A stretch of DNA of 57,977 nt from an uncultured Bacilli bacterium (GCA_947632325.1 CANROU010000007.1:1-57977); one strand, 5' to 3'; positions 26,586 to 36,171 are shown, counted from the stretch's first letter. Made by a program: numbers and translations. The notes: generated by a model not told the origin, from the letters alone.

Positions 26586-26780
26586 TTAATCTTGTTTACG
26601 GCCTATAACGATTTTATTCATCTTCTCTAATAACATCTTTTGCATACTATCAAAAACGTCAAATGGTATAATATTATCTTCATATAATTCTTTATTTAAA
26701 AGAATCCTTAAATTCAATATTTGATAATCTTTAGGTAATTTTTTAACATTAGTATATATTGGCTCATTAATAGATATCAA
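26586..26780 (-). CDS. Small SHOCT-like protein upstream of the recombinase
   Basis: 64 codons starting with TTG: a perfect AAGGAGG lies 6 nt upstream and no ATG is available, so the ribosome site decides the start. The C-terminal half (LLNKELYEDNIIPFDVFDSM, then QKMLLEKMNKI) resembles the short SHOCT helical hairpin. It ends 21 nt before the recombinase start and is surely co-transcribed. It could be an accessory factor of recombination; a directionality factor is only a guess based on position and size. Possible promoter: minus-strand TATAAT at 26846-26851 with a poor -35. Confidence 0.65.
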   Translation of the reverse strand: MISINEPIYTNVKKLPKDYQILNLRILLNKELYEDNIIPFDVFDSMQKMLLEKMNKIVIGRKQD

Positions 26781-26871
26781 AACTTACCTCCTTAATTAAC
26801 CATATTAAAGAGTAATATAAAAAAGAACTTAAAATAATTGACAAAATTATATACTACAAAAAATATTGAAT

Positions 26872-26927
26872 AAAAAAATTAACAGCAAATAGAAACTTTA
26901 TCCTTTTTGTAACTATTTGCTGTTAAT
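26872..26927 (-). terminator. Terminator of the 1906-aa surface protein gene
   Basis: The minus-strand stem TTAACAGCAAATAG pairs with CTATTTGCTGTTAA over a loop of about 20 nt and is followed by TTTTTTT. It separates the surface genes from the recombinase pair. Confidence 0.8.
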
Positions 26928-26986
26928 AACTAATTTATATTATTATCCTTATTTTTAATTATATAAACATTTCAAGTATGTAATTA

Positions 26987-29900
26987 CTAGCCCGTAACAC
27001 CTGGCTCTATACCATCATAGGTTAAATACTCGCTAGGTGATAATATTTTGATATTGAAAATATTATCTACTCCATCAGCAAAAGCATAATCACTCTTTAG
27101 CTGAACTGCAATTTTTACCGTTTTTCCTGCCGTTGTATTGGTTTTAATAGATACTATTAAGGCAACATCACCCAAGAAGTTACCTGTAGGCTTTCTTGAA
27201 ACAATACCCATTGAATACAATACATTACCTGCAAATGTTACTAGTTCTCCTGAACCCATGCTTGTAACCGAAGAATCTACCGAAGCTACATAAGTCATAT
27301 CAGCATTATCTTTCAAAATATCTATCTTCTCGATCTGCGGATTTTTTCCAAAATAAGTAGTTAAACTTTCTTTCATACCTGTTCCTCCAGATCCATTAGG
27401 AGGTTTTTTGCCAAAAAAGCAAGCTTCATTACTAAATACACAAGCTACGGCAACATCTGCATCGCCACTATCATAAGTACCTCTTATTTCGTGACCGTTT
27501 CTTTTTATCTTATAATGCTTTTTACCCGAATTATTGATAGGTACTATCCCAGTATCAGCCATACTATCCAACATACTTTGAGTAATGACATAGTCACTAA
27601 TATAATGTAGCCTATATGTAGTACTTGTTGTATTATCTGTAGTAGTTACTGTAGTTGGATCAAAATTAATAGTTATGTTTATATATTTCTCATATAATGA
27701 ACTTAAATTTTTACCCGAAACATCATCCGCCTTAGTAACTGACTTTATAAATTCTACAACTTGATTATCTACATTAGCACTATTATCTATTGTAAAAGTA
27801 TTTTTATCGTTTGTTTCTAGTATGACACTATTAACTTTGACATCATCATTATCTAAAATACTTTTTATTTTAGAACTATCCACTTCATTTATGATAGAAT
27901 TGTTAACTTTTTTCATATCAACTGTGTATTTATATTTATAATTATTATCCGGTGAATCAGTAGTTAAGGTTACATCATCTCTAGTATTAGTCATTTTAGC
28001 TTTAAAATATTCATCAGGAATAACTTGTATATTATTATACATGGCTGTTAAAGTAATATCTTTAGTTAAAGTAATCGAATCATTTTTTTGATAATCTTTT
28101 TCACCATCAGTCCAGTTAGTAAACACGTATTTATAATAAGCTGGTGAATTAGTATTTGTTGGATTTTCTTCGTCTATAGTAACTGTTGGATTATCGCCCC
28201 ACTGTGCTGTTAGGGTGAACGTTTCTCCAGCAGTAATAGTTAAGTTACCTAAATTAACGTTAGCATCATATTCTTCACCATTAAACAGCCATTTCTTAAA
28301 TTCAATTGGTGCTGGTTGTACAAAATTTTCTTGACCATTATTAAAATCGTAAATCAAATTGTAGGCTTTAGTAAATGCTTCGTTACTCAAAGTTTTATTT
28401 TCACCATCAAATTCTACTTCCATAGTGATTGTCCCATTGCCATTTTTATCTTTACCACCATTACCATCAAATACTACATAATATTTAATTGGTGTCCAAT
28501 GAGCTGTTAGGTTAAGTTCTTGAGAAATATCATTTAAACTTTCTATTTGTCTACTTTCATCATACCATCCAGCAAAAGTATAACCTTCTCTACTTACTTC
28601 TTTCAAAGCTGTAGTTTCTTCTTTTATTTGCCAAGTTGCTGTAAGCTCGACAGTACCTTGATCTATTAAATTAGTAACAGAATATCCATCAGTAAAGTTT
28701 TGGCCATTATATTCCCAATCCTTGAATTCATATTCTACTGTTTGCTCACTACTATTACCTGTTTTATCATTATCATTATAAGTTACTTTATATTTCCTTT
28801 CAAACTTATTATCAGCTAACTTACATGGTTTATCATATGTACAAGTTGTAACATCCATACTACCTGATGTTTTATTTCCACCATTATATTTTATAGTATA
28901 TGTATTAGCTTCCCATACAGCATACAAGTTAATAGTGCCGCCATTTTCGTTGGTTAAATTATTGGCATCTGTTATACAATCTGTACATTTTTCAACTGCT
29001 TCTTCATGTTGTTCCTTACTCCATCCTTGGAATGTATAACCAACTTTAGTAAATTTATTCTCCTCTAATTCCTTTACGTCATCATAAATATATGTATTAC
29101 TATATGGTGCACCTTCGCCACCATTGGCATTATATATTATCGTATATTTAATTGGTGTCCAATGAGCTGTTAGGTTAAGTTCTTGAGAAATATCATTTAA
29201 ACTGTCTACTAAACTTTCTACTTCACCACTTTCATCATACCATCCAGCAAAAGTATAACCTTCTCTACTGACTTCTTTCAAAGCAGCTGTTTCTTCTTTT
29301 ACTTGCCAAGTTGCTGTAAGCTCGACAGTACCTTGATCTATTAAATTAGTAACAGAATATCCATCAGTAAAGTTTTGGCCATTATATTCCCAATCCTTGA
29401 ATTCATATTCTACTGTTTGCTCACTACTATTACCTGTTTTATCATTATCATTATAAGTTACTTTATATTTCCTTTCAAACTTATTATCAGCTAACTTACA
29501 TGGTTTATCATATGTACAAGTTGTAACATCCATACTACCTGATGTTTTATTTCCACCATTATATTTTATGGTATATGTATTAGCTTCCCAAACAGCATAA
29601 ACCGTTATTTCTCCAGTATTATTATAATAGTTTTTATTCTTAGTAATTATTTCATTAGAAGTGGCAGATTTAGACCATCCTTTAAAGTGATAACCAACTT
29701 TAGTAAATTTATTCTCCTCTAATTCCTTTACGTCATCATAAGTATATGTATTACTATATGGTGCACCTTCACCACCATTGGCATTATATATTATCGTATA
29801 TTTAACTGGTGTCCAATGAGCTGTTAGGTTAAGTTCTTGAGAAATATCATTTAAACTGTCTACTAAACTTTCTACTTCACCACTTTCATCATACCATCCA

Positions 29901-32707
29901 GCAAAAGTATAACCTTCTCTACTGACTTCTTTCAAAGCAGCTGTTTCTTCTTTTACTTGCCAAGTTGCTGTAAGCTCGACAGTACCTTGATCTATTAAAT
30001 TAGTAACAGAATATCCATCAGTAAAGTTTTGGCCATTATATTCCCAATCCTTGAATTCATATTCTACTGTTTGCTCACTACTATTACCTGTTTTATCATT
30101 ATCATTATAAGTTACTTTATATTTCCTTTCAAACTTATTATCAGCCAACTTACATGGTTTATCATATGTACAAGTTGTAACATCCATATCTCCAGATGTT
30201 TTACTTCCGCCATTATATTTTACGGTATATGTATTAGCTTTCCATTTTGCATACAAATGTAAAGAACCATCTGGCATTTTATTTTCTTCAAAATTCCACT
30301 TTGTTTCTTTGTTTTCATTATCTTTGTAATACCAAGCATCAAAAGTATATCCTCTTTTAGTTGGTGTTTCGATTGGACTGATAAGTGATCCAACTTCTTG
30401 ACCAGCGATATCGTATTGATCTTCATTATTTTCAAACAAACCACCATTAGCATCGAATGTTACAGTATTTTTATGAATAATCCATTTAGCATACAAAGTA
30501 ATATCAGCCGCTGGCATTCTATTTTCAGCAAAATTCCATTTAATTTCATTATTGTCATTATCTTTGTAATACCAAGCATCAAAATTATGCCCTGTTCTAG
30601 TTGGCTCATTTGGTTCATCAATTAACTTATCAAATAAAACCGACTTATCTTTTACTTTTGAACCGCCTTTGCTGTTAAAAGAGACAGTATAAGAATGGCG
30701 TTTTATTTGAGCTATTAAAGTTTGATTTTCATCAGCAGTCATAGTGTAAGTAATGGTATTAGTTTCTTCATTATTTGACCACTTTACAAAATCAAATCCG
30801 TCTTTGACTACTACATTTATAGTAACTTTTTGTTCATAATAATAACTTCCACCTTCACTAATTTGATCAATTCCTTCCAAATCAGCAGGATCTAGTATAT
30901 TTTCAAATAAAATATTTAATGTTAATTTCTGTCTTGGATAATAATATTTTAATTTAGTAGATCCATCTGGTTCTATTATTAAATCAGTTATAGCTACTTC
31001 CTTATCATTCTTATCTTTCAAAATAGGCGTATAAAAACCAGATATTACTTTTGGATTATAATTAATTGGTTGGGCTGTTGTACCGGTTTTTATTTCAGTA
31101 AGATCCTCATCCTGTACATATTTTTCCCCAGTAACATCCATAAAATAATATTCTATAGTGTATTTAGTATCTTCGTTAGGCTTAAAAGTGGCTTCGACAT
31201 TTAAAGCACCATATGTGCCTTGTTTTATTGTACCATTAGATGGTTGATTATTTACTAACCATCCAGTAAAAGTATAACCAACTTTACTAGGAGACCCTAA
31301 ATCAAAATCAGCTGATTCAACCGTATATTTCTCTATTTTATTATCTAAAGTCCCACCATTTAAATTATAAGTTATTGTATAAGTATTTACACTAGTAAAA
31401 GCTTTTACCGTTTCATTTTTTGCTCCCATGATATGAACATATTCATCATCAGTTTGATTATTTGACCAATGATCAAATGTATATCCATTCTTAACATTGG
31501 CTTTTACATTTACTTCTGCTTCAAAATAATAATCACCAGAACCTTCGACTGAAGCAATACCTTTATCAGCTTCTAATTTTAAAGCGTACTTATTTCTTTG
31601 ATAATAATATTTGACAACAGTTGAACCATCTCCATTTATGCTGACAGTTTCGCTTTCTGGAGAGGTAAATCCTACAAATTCTTTTACTAACGGTGTTATG
31701 AGAGTATCTGTAGTTCCCATTTGCTCTTCTACAATAGGATCTAAATAACTATCACCATCAACACTCATCTTATAATGCTCTACTAAATATTTGGTATCAT
31801 CATTAGCTATACTATTAACTTTAATGGTTACATCGCTATCTGGCATTGTATATATATCGTTAGAAACATATTCACTATAATTAGCGAATGAGTAACCTGC
31901 CTTTAGTAAATAAGAAACATTTACTTCATCATTATAAAAGTAAGAACCTGAACCAAAAGTTTTTTCAATACCATTATCCCCAACAACAGTTAAGGTATAT
32001 TGATTAATAACATAATAATATTTAATAACAGTATTACCATTACTATTAATAATTACTTTTTGTTCATTAGGTGTGGTATAACCTCTATAATTTTTAGTTT
32101 GAGCCTTCGCATAACTTCCAGCTTGACCACTTAATATTTCTACCTCATCAGCGCTAGCATTATAATTACCATCTTTATTCATTAAATAATGTTCCACACG
32201 ATAATTAGCAACTATTCTTGTCCATCTGGCTGTTAATTTAACATTAGACGAAATCTTACTATTAAAATCAAATTTTTCATTACCTAAATACCAACCACTA
32301 AAAATATAATTTTCTCGTGTTGGATCAGCAGGAGCATTAACTTGTTCCTTATATTTTACATTTACGTTTGTAATACCACCCATGCCATCATCAAAGGTGA
32401 TTTGATATGTATTTTTAACAAATTTTGCCTTTAGTTTAAGATCTTTAGTAATTAATGTGTCATCGTCAAATTTTTTATCATTTATATACCATCCTAAAAA
32501 AGTATATCCTTCTTTTTTAGGATCTGGAGGTAATTGTATTTTAGTATTTTTTGAAACTGTAGTAGATTGAAATTTTTCTCCATCCACATAAAGCGTAACT
32601 TGATAATTCCTACGGCCACAAGATACTAAACACAATATAGTAATTATAATTATAACAATTAAAGCAATTATATAATTTTTTTTATTATTATATTTACTAG
32701 GTTTCAT
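26987..32707 (-). CDS. Giant InlB-repeat (Listeria-Bacteroides repeat) surface lipoprotein
   Basis: 1906 aa. The N-terminal hydrophobic segment (12-28) ends in a lipobox-like LVSC (Cys30), so it is probably lipid-anchored outside the cell. Many InlB B-repeat/Flg_new modules follow, recognisable by YTVTFDANGG...GYTFDAWY...LTARW patterns, mixed with MucBP-like modules (VEHYLMNKDGNY, TKYTIEYYFMD). Residues from about 800 to 1410 contain three nearly identical copies of one block. The last about 350 residues are unique and unrecognised. There is no LPXTG motif. It is probably a surface adhesin or interaction protein, by family. Its ribosome site AAGGGGGG contains six G. Confidence 0.88.
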   Translation of the reverse strand: MKPSKYNNKKNYIIALIVIIIITILCLVSCGRRNYQVTLYVDGEKFQSTTVSKNTKIQLPPDPKKEGYTFLGWYINDKKFDDDTLITKDLKLKAKFVKNTYQITFDDGMGGITNVNVKYKEQVNAPADPTRENYIFSGWYLGNEKFDFNSKISSNVKLTARWTRIVANYRVEHYLMNKDGNYNASADEVEILSGQAGSYAKAQTKNYRGYTTPNEQKVIINSNGNTVIKYYYVINQYTLTVVGDNGIEKTFGSGSYFYNDEVNVSYLLKAGYSFANYSEYVSNDIYTMPDSDVTIKVNSIANDDTKYLVEHYKMSVDGDSYLDPIVEEQMGTTDTLITPLVKEFVGFTSPESETVSINGDGSTVVKYYYQRNKYALKLEADKGIASVEGSGDYYFEAEVNVKANVKNGYTFDHWSNNQTDDEYVHIMGAKNETVKAFTSVNTYTITYNLNGGTLDNKIEKYTVESADFDLGSPSKVGYTFTGWLVNNQPSNGTIKQGTYGALNVEATFKPNEDTKYTIEYYFMDVTGEKYVQDEDLTEIKTGTTAQPINYNPKVISGFYTPILKDKNDKEVAITDLIIEPDGSTKLKYYYPRQKLTLNILFENILDPADLEGIDQISEGGSYYYEQKVTINVVVKDGFDFVKWSNNEETNTITYTMTADENQTLIAQIKRHSYTVSFNSKGGSKVKDKSVLFDKLIDEPNEPTRTGHNFDAWYYKDNDNNEIKWNFAENRMPAADITLYAKWIIHKNTVTFDANGGLFENNEDQYDIAGQEVGSLISPIETPTKRGYTFDAWYYKDNENKETKWNFEENKMPDGSLHLYAKWKANTYTVKYNGGSKTSGDMDVTTCTYDKPCKLADNKFERKYKVTYNDNDKTGNSSEQTVEYEFKDWEYNGQNFTDGYSVTNLIDQGTVELTATWQVKEETAALKEVSREGYTFAGWYDESGEVESLVDSLNDISQELNLTAHWTPVKYTIIYNANGGEGAPYSNTYTYDDVKELEENKFTKVGYHFKGWSKSATSNEIITKNKNYYNNTGEITVYAVWEANTYTIKYNGGNKTSGSMDVTTCTYDKPCKLADNKFERKYKVTYNDNDKTGNSSEQTVEYEFKDWEYNGQNFTDGYSVTNLIDQGTVELTATWQVKEETAALKEVSREGYTFAGWYDESGEVESLVDSLNDISQELNLTAHWTPIKYTIIYNANGGEGAPYSNTYIYDDVKELEENKFTKVGYTFQGWSKEQHEEAVEKCTDCITDANNLTNENGGTINLYAVWEANTYTIKYNGGNKTSGSMDVTTCTYDKPCKLADNKFERKYKVTYNDNDKTGNSSEQTVEYEFKDWEYNGQNFTDGYSVTNLIDQGTVELTATWQIKEETTALKEVSREGYTFAGWYDESRQIESLNDISQELNLTAHWTPIKYYVVFDGNGGKDKNGNGTITMEVEFDGENKTLSNEAFTKAYNLIYDFNNGQENFVQPAPIEFKKWLFNGEEYDANVNLGNLTITAGETFTLTAQWGDNPTVTIDEENPTNTNSPAYYKYVFTNWTDGEKDYQKNDSITLTKDITLTAMYNNIQVIPDEYFKAKMTNTRDDVTLTTDSPDNNYKYKYTVDMKKVNNSIINEVDSSKIKSILDNDDVKVNSVILETNDKNTFTIDNSANVDNQVVEFIKSVTKADDVSGKNLSSLYEKYINITINFDPTTVTTTDNTTSTTYRLHYISDYVITQSMLDSMADTGIVPINNSGKKHYKIKRNGHEIRGTYDSGDADVAVACVFSNEACFFGKKPPNGSGGTGMKESLTTYFGKNPQIEKIDILKDNADMTYVASVDSSVTSMGSGELVTFAGNVLYSMGIVSRKPTGNFLGDVALIVSIKTNTTAGKTVKIAVQLKSDYAFADGVDNIFNIKILSPSEYLTYDGIEPGVTG
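28491..30240 (-). repeat. Three long near-identical repeats inside the InlB-repeat gene
   Basis: A block of about 420-433 bp occurs at 28491-28911, 29154-29586 and 29808-30240. The periods are 663 and 654 bp, with partly similar spacers. The copies differ at few positions by eye, plus a 12-bp deletion in the first. They encode the stretch from KYNGGNKTSGSMDVTTCTYD to EVSREGYTFAGWYDES. High DNA identity implies recent duplication or gene conversion and allows copy-number change. Confidence 0.9.
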
Positions 32708-32749
32708 ATTATGCCCCCCTTGTTTTATGTATAATGTTAAATAATGGTT

Positions 32750-32784
32750 AAAAAGCTCGTTTCATTTTTGGAAACGAGCCTTTA
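32750..32784 (-). terminator. Terminator between the 719-aa and 1906-aa genes
   Basis: The minus-strand stem GGCTCGTTTC / GAAACGAGC is followed by TTTTT, 55 nt after the 719-aa gene. The remaining 43 nt before the next start hold only weak promoter-like DNA (TATACAT), so the 1906-aa gene may depend on read-through or on a promoter I cannot define. Confidence 0.75.
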
Positions 32785-32838
32785 ACTACCAATTATTTCT
32801 TTTATATTAATGTTTACAAACTCGCATTCTAGAGAAAT

Positions 32839-34998
32839 TTAACCAATAAATTTTACGGTATAAGTAACTGGAGTAGCTTTTCCATCAATTGTATATGTTA
32901 CGTCCGCTGTAGCAATTTGTCCTATTACTTTTTCAAGTGTTAAGTCATTTGTATTGCTTACATCTTCTCCAACCATAAGTGATAATAATTGAAGTGCATA
33001 TGAAACTCCTTGTTCAGGATCAATTTCTTTAATGTTGATATCTTCTTTTCCATCAACATGGAATACTGCACTAGTTGCTCCTACAACATATTTTTGGAAT
33101 AATGGAATAACATCATCTTTAAAATCCTTTAATAGGGCATCTTTATTTTCTACTGCAAAAGTTACTGTATGATCTTCTTTAGAATAAGTAACTGACTTAA
33201 TTCCTTTACTTTTTACAAGATTTTCTAATTCACCAGCAGCTTTTTCTAAATCTTCATCTTTTGTTTCTACACTATATACAAACTTTACAGTATAAGTAAC
33301 TGGAATTTCTTCTCCATTAATTGTATATGTTACATCTGCCGTAGCAACTTTTCCTGCTACTTTTTCAAGTGTTAAGTCATTTGTATTGCTTACATCTTCT
33401 CCAACCATAAGTGATAATAGTTGAAGGGCATATGAAGCTCCTTGTTCAGGATCAATTTCTTCAATGTTGATATCTTCTTGTCCATTAACATGGAATACTG
33501 CACTAGTTGCTCCTACAACATATTTTTGGAATAATGGAAGAACATCATCTTTGAAGCTCTTTAATTGAGCACTTAAATCACCAATATCAAAAATAGCTGT
33601 ACGATTTTCTTTAGAATAAGTAACTGATTTAATTCCTTTGTCTTTTACAAGATTTTCTAAATCATGAGCAGCCTTTTCTAAATCTTCATCTTTTGTTTCT
33701 ACACTATATACAAACTTTACAGTATAAGTAACTGGAATTTCTTCTCCATTAATTGTATATGTTACATCTGCCGTAGCAACTTTTCCTGCTACTTTTTCAA
33801 GTGTTAAGTCATTTGTATTGCTTACATCTTCTCCAACCATAAGTGATAATAGTTGAAGGGCATATGAAGCTCCTTGTTCAGGATCAATTTCTTCAATGTT
33901 GATATCTTCTTGTCCATTAACATGGAATACTGCACTAGTTGCTCCTACAACATATTTTTGGAATAATGGAAGAACATCATCTTTGAAGCTCTTTAATTGA
34001 GCACTTAAATCACCAATATCAAAAATAGCTGTACGATTTTCTTTAGAATAAGTAACTGATTTAATTCCTTTGTCTTTTACAAGTTTTGCTAATTCACTAG
34101 CAGCTTTTTCTAAATCATTATCTTTAGTTTCTACATTATATACAAAGTGTAATGTATATTCTACACTATGTGTTCCATATTCGTCTTTATAGTATACTGT
34201 AGCTGTTGTGCTCTTACCAGCTACATCCAAATATGTTAAGTCAACTTTTTCACTTTCACCCACTAGAGATTGCAATACTTCTAAAGCAAGAGCTGCTACC
34301 GTATCATCATCTGTTAAGTCTCTTGGATATTTTTTAACTGATTCTCCATTTACAGTATATTCAATATACTCAAAACCATAATCACCACTAACGATATCTT
34401 TAAACATAGCAATAATACCGCTATCTTTATAATCTTTTAATAGCCTATTTAAATCATTAATATCAAAAGTTAATGTATGATTTTCATAGCTAATACTGTT
34501 AAATCCATAATCTGCAGCTTCACTATTTAACTGTTCTTTATCCTTTTGAAGTTGATCCTCTACATCAGCTGTTATATCATTTACTAAATTATAATTAATA
34601 TAATGTACACTTACTTCTTGATTTAAATCAGCAAATTTTTTATCTTCATTACCTACCTTAGGTTGAACAATTGACCAAGGGCTAAATCCCCCACTACCTT
34701 TTGTTCTTGTAAGATGCTGTACAACCATTTCTTGGAATACAGGATCAGCGTCTGTTCTACCTGTTTTATCAACAACTTGAATAGATCTAGATGCTAACAT
34801 AACATCTTCTGATTTTAATGTGTGATTTGTTGTAAAAGCATAATCACCCACGATATATACATCTCGAGCGCTTGAATCATATTTGTCTACTTCTTCTAAT
34901 AGTTCTGTTAAAGTAACTTTTTCTTTAGCAAAAGCAACTAGAGTTGTTGCAAAGAATGTCACTACAGCAAACATTAAAAATTTTCCATATTTTTTCAT
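32839..34998 (-). CDS. Secreted protein with 144-residue tandem repeats
   Basis: 719 aa. A clear signal peptide (KYGKFLMFAVVTFFATTLVAFA) is followed by four repeat modules. The last three have a 144-aa period: DLEKAA..L..LVKDKGIKSV, TYSKENRTAIFDIGDLSAQL, KSFKDDVLPLFQKYVVGATS, AVFHVNGQEDINI, QGASYALQLLSLMVGEDVSN, then a strand VTYTINGEEIPVTYTVKFVYS. The first module is diverged. The family is unknown to me. It has no anchor, so it is secreted or held by partners. It starts 16 nt after the upstream gene with a perfect AAGGAGG and is therefore co-transcribed with it. Confidence 0.75.
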   Translation of the reverse strand: MKKYGKFLMFAVVTFFATTLVAFAKEKVTLTELLEEVDKYDSSARDVYIVGDYAFTTNHTLKSEDVMLASRSIQVVDKTGRTDADPVFQEMVVQHLTRTKGSGGFSPWSIVQPKVGNEDKKFADLNQEVSVHYINYNLVNDITADVEDQLQKDKEQLNSEAADYGFNSISYENHTLTFDINDLNRLLKDYKDSGIIAMFKDIVSGDYGFEYIEYTVNGESVKKYPRDLTDDDTVAALALEVLQSLVGESEKVDLTYLDVAGKSTTATVYYKDEYGTHSVEYTLHFVYNVETKDNDLEKAASELAKLVKDKGIKSVTYSKENRTAIFDIGDLSAQLKSFKDDVLPLFQKYVVGATSAVFHVNGQEDINIEEIDPEQGASYALQLLSLMVGEDVSNTNDLTLEKVAGKVATADVTYTINGEEIPVTYTVKFVYSVETKDEDLEKAAHDLENLVKDKGIKSVTYSKENRTAIFDIGDLSAQLKSFKDDVLPLFQKYVVGATSAVFHVNGQEDINIEEIDPEQGASYALQLLSLMVGEDVSNTNDLTLEKVAGKVATADVTYTINGEEIPVTYTVKFVYSVETKDEDLEKAAGELENLVKSKGIKSVTYSKEDHTVTFAVENKDALLKDFKDDVIPLFQKYVVGATSAVFHVDGKEDINIKEIDPEQGVSYALQLLSLMVGEDVSNTNDLTLEKVIGQIATADVTYTIDGKATPVTYTVKFIG
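33252..34115 (-). repeat. 432-bp tandem repeats in the 719-aa protein gene
   Basis: Two adjacent copies (33252-33683 and 33684-34115) are almost identical over most of their length. A more diverged copy lies on each side. The period is exactly 432 bp, or 144 codons, so gain or loss of a copy keeps the frame. Confidence 0.88.
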
Positions 34999-35014
34999 AT
35001 TTTTCCTCCTTTTT

Positions 35015-35929
35015 TTATACTGTTTCTTCAGTCCAAATTACTGTCGCAGTACCAAGTACTGTTCCACCTCTCATAATAGTTACATAAGATGGTGCTATAC
35101 TACTATCCATAACTTCACCAGGGCCGAAATAATTACCATTTATAACTATATCTGTGTAATCATAAAATGCTGACCCATTTTTATTAACAACTCCTAATTT
35201 ATTCTGGAAGTTTGTGCCAAGTTTCGTAATTCTTTTAACAATTACTATACTATAACTATCTTGTACTGGTTGTGGATTACTTGGTTGTGGATTACTTGGT
35301 TGTTGACTACTTGGTTTATTTGATGATGAATTTTTATTGCTTGATGGTTTATTTGATGCTGTTGTATCATTTGCTTCTTCTTCTTTTTCCTCTTCAACAG
35401 TAATTTCACAACTTGCTTGATGTTTTCCATCTTTGGTCTTAACAGTAATCGTAACCTTTCCGGCTTTCTTAGCTGTTACTTTTCCGTTTTGATCAATGCT
35501 TACAATACTACTATCACTTGATGAATATACAAGTTCAACTGTAACATCACTCGGTTCTAAACTTACTTTGATAGTATCAGACTGACCTACTTTTAAAGTC
35601 ATATTAGCGATAGAAATATCCTGAAGAGCTTTTGACCATCTAGCTTCTAATTTCATATCTTTAGTTATTTTCTTACTAAAATCAAATAACTTACCATTAT
35701 AATACCAGCCAATAAATTCATATCCTTCTCTTGTTGGATCAGTTGGTTTTTTAATTTGACCGTTTTCTTTTACGTGAATTGATTCAACAACATTACCCCC
35801 ATTAGCATCAAAAGTTACCTCATATTCTTTTGATTGACAACCTTTTAACAACAATAATATTATGATAGCTAATAGGATTATACCTACTATCACTCCAATT
35901 ATTGCCTTACGTTTAGTTTTCTTTTCCAT
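35015..35929 (-). CDS. Membrane-anchored surface protein (InlB repeat + BIG2 domain)
   Basis: 304 aa. An N-terminal membrane anchor (about 9-29) is followed by one InlB B-repeat (YEVTFDANGGNVVES to LEARW, about 36-95) and a BIG2 Ig-like domain (LKVGQSDTIKVSLEP, SSDSSIVSIDQNGKVTAKKA, GKVTITVKT; about 105-175). A Ser/Asn/Pro/Gln-rich flexible linker (about 180-220) and an unrecognised C-terminal beta domain complete it. It is the first gene behind the poly-G promoter, with AGGAG 7 nt before the ATG. It is probably an exposed adhesin-like protein, by domain content. Confidence 0.82.
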   Translation of the reverse strand: MEKKTKRKAIIGVIVGIILLAIIILLLLKGCQSKEYEVTFDANGGNVVESIHVKENGQIKKPTDPTREGYEFIGWYYNGKLFDFSKKITKDMKLEARWSKALQDISIANMTLKVGQSDTIKVSLEPSDVTVELVYSSSDSSIVSIDQNGKVTAKKAGKVTITVKTKDGKHQASCEITVEEEKEEEANDTTASNKPSSNKNSSSNKPSSQQPSNPQPSNPQPVQDSYSIVIVKRITKLGTNFQNKLGVVNKNGSAFYDYTDIVINGNYFGPGEVMDSSIAPSYVTIMRGGTVLGTATVIWTEETV

Positions 35930-36141
35930 ACTTCTACTCCTTTCATTCTTATAATTGGGCTTGAATTTTTTATTTGTTTACACTCCTTTCAAAACACAGC
36001 TCATATTACATTATATAGTTGAGATTCTTTTTTTTGACTATTTTCTTATTTTTTAAACATTTTATTGTCTAAAATTAATTTTTTTACTATCTCAATATAT
36101 AAATTCCAATTTTATTTTGTGTGTTTAATTAATTTATTTTT

Positions 36142-36171
36142 ATTATAAAATATACCCCCCCCCCATGTCAA
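36142..36171 (-). promoter_or_regulatory. Putative phase-variable promoter with a G10 spacer tract
   Basis: On the minus strand a perfect -35 TTGACA (36166-36171) and a perfect -10 TATAAT (36142-36147) are separated by 18 nt. The spacer is T, ten consecutive G, then TATATTT. Loss of one G would give the optimal 17 nt; other changes would weaken the promoter. It drives the surface genes at 35929 and below through a leader of about 205 nt. The rest of the 350-bp gap (35930-36279) is AT-rich, with no other clear feature. Confidence 0.8.

Noticed and set aside
28491-30240. CRISPR array
   Set aside because: The repeats are over 400 bp, coding and in frame with a surface protein. No short direct repeats with unique spacers occur in the window and there are no cas genes.
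32714-32719. Six-G run in the ribosome site of the 1906-aa gene as another slip-strand switch
   Set aside because: Six bases are too few to argue for frequent slippage, and the run is explained as a Shine-Dalgarno variant.
36001-36050. Second promoter (TATAAT with a nearby A-run) in the leader of the 304-aa gene
   Set aside because: The -10 is good, but no acceptable -35 lies at 16-18 nt. In this AT-rich leader such matches are expected by chance.
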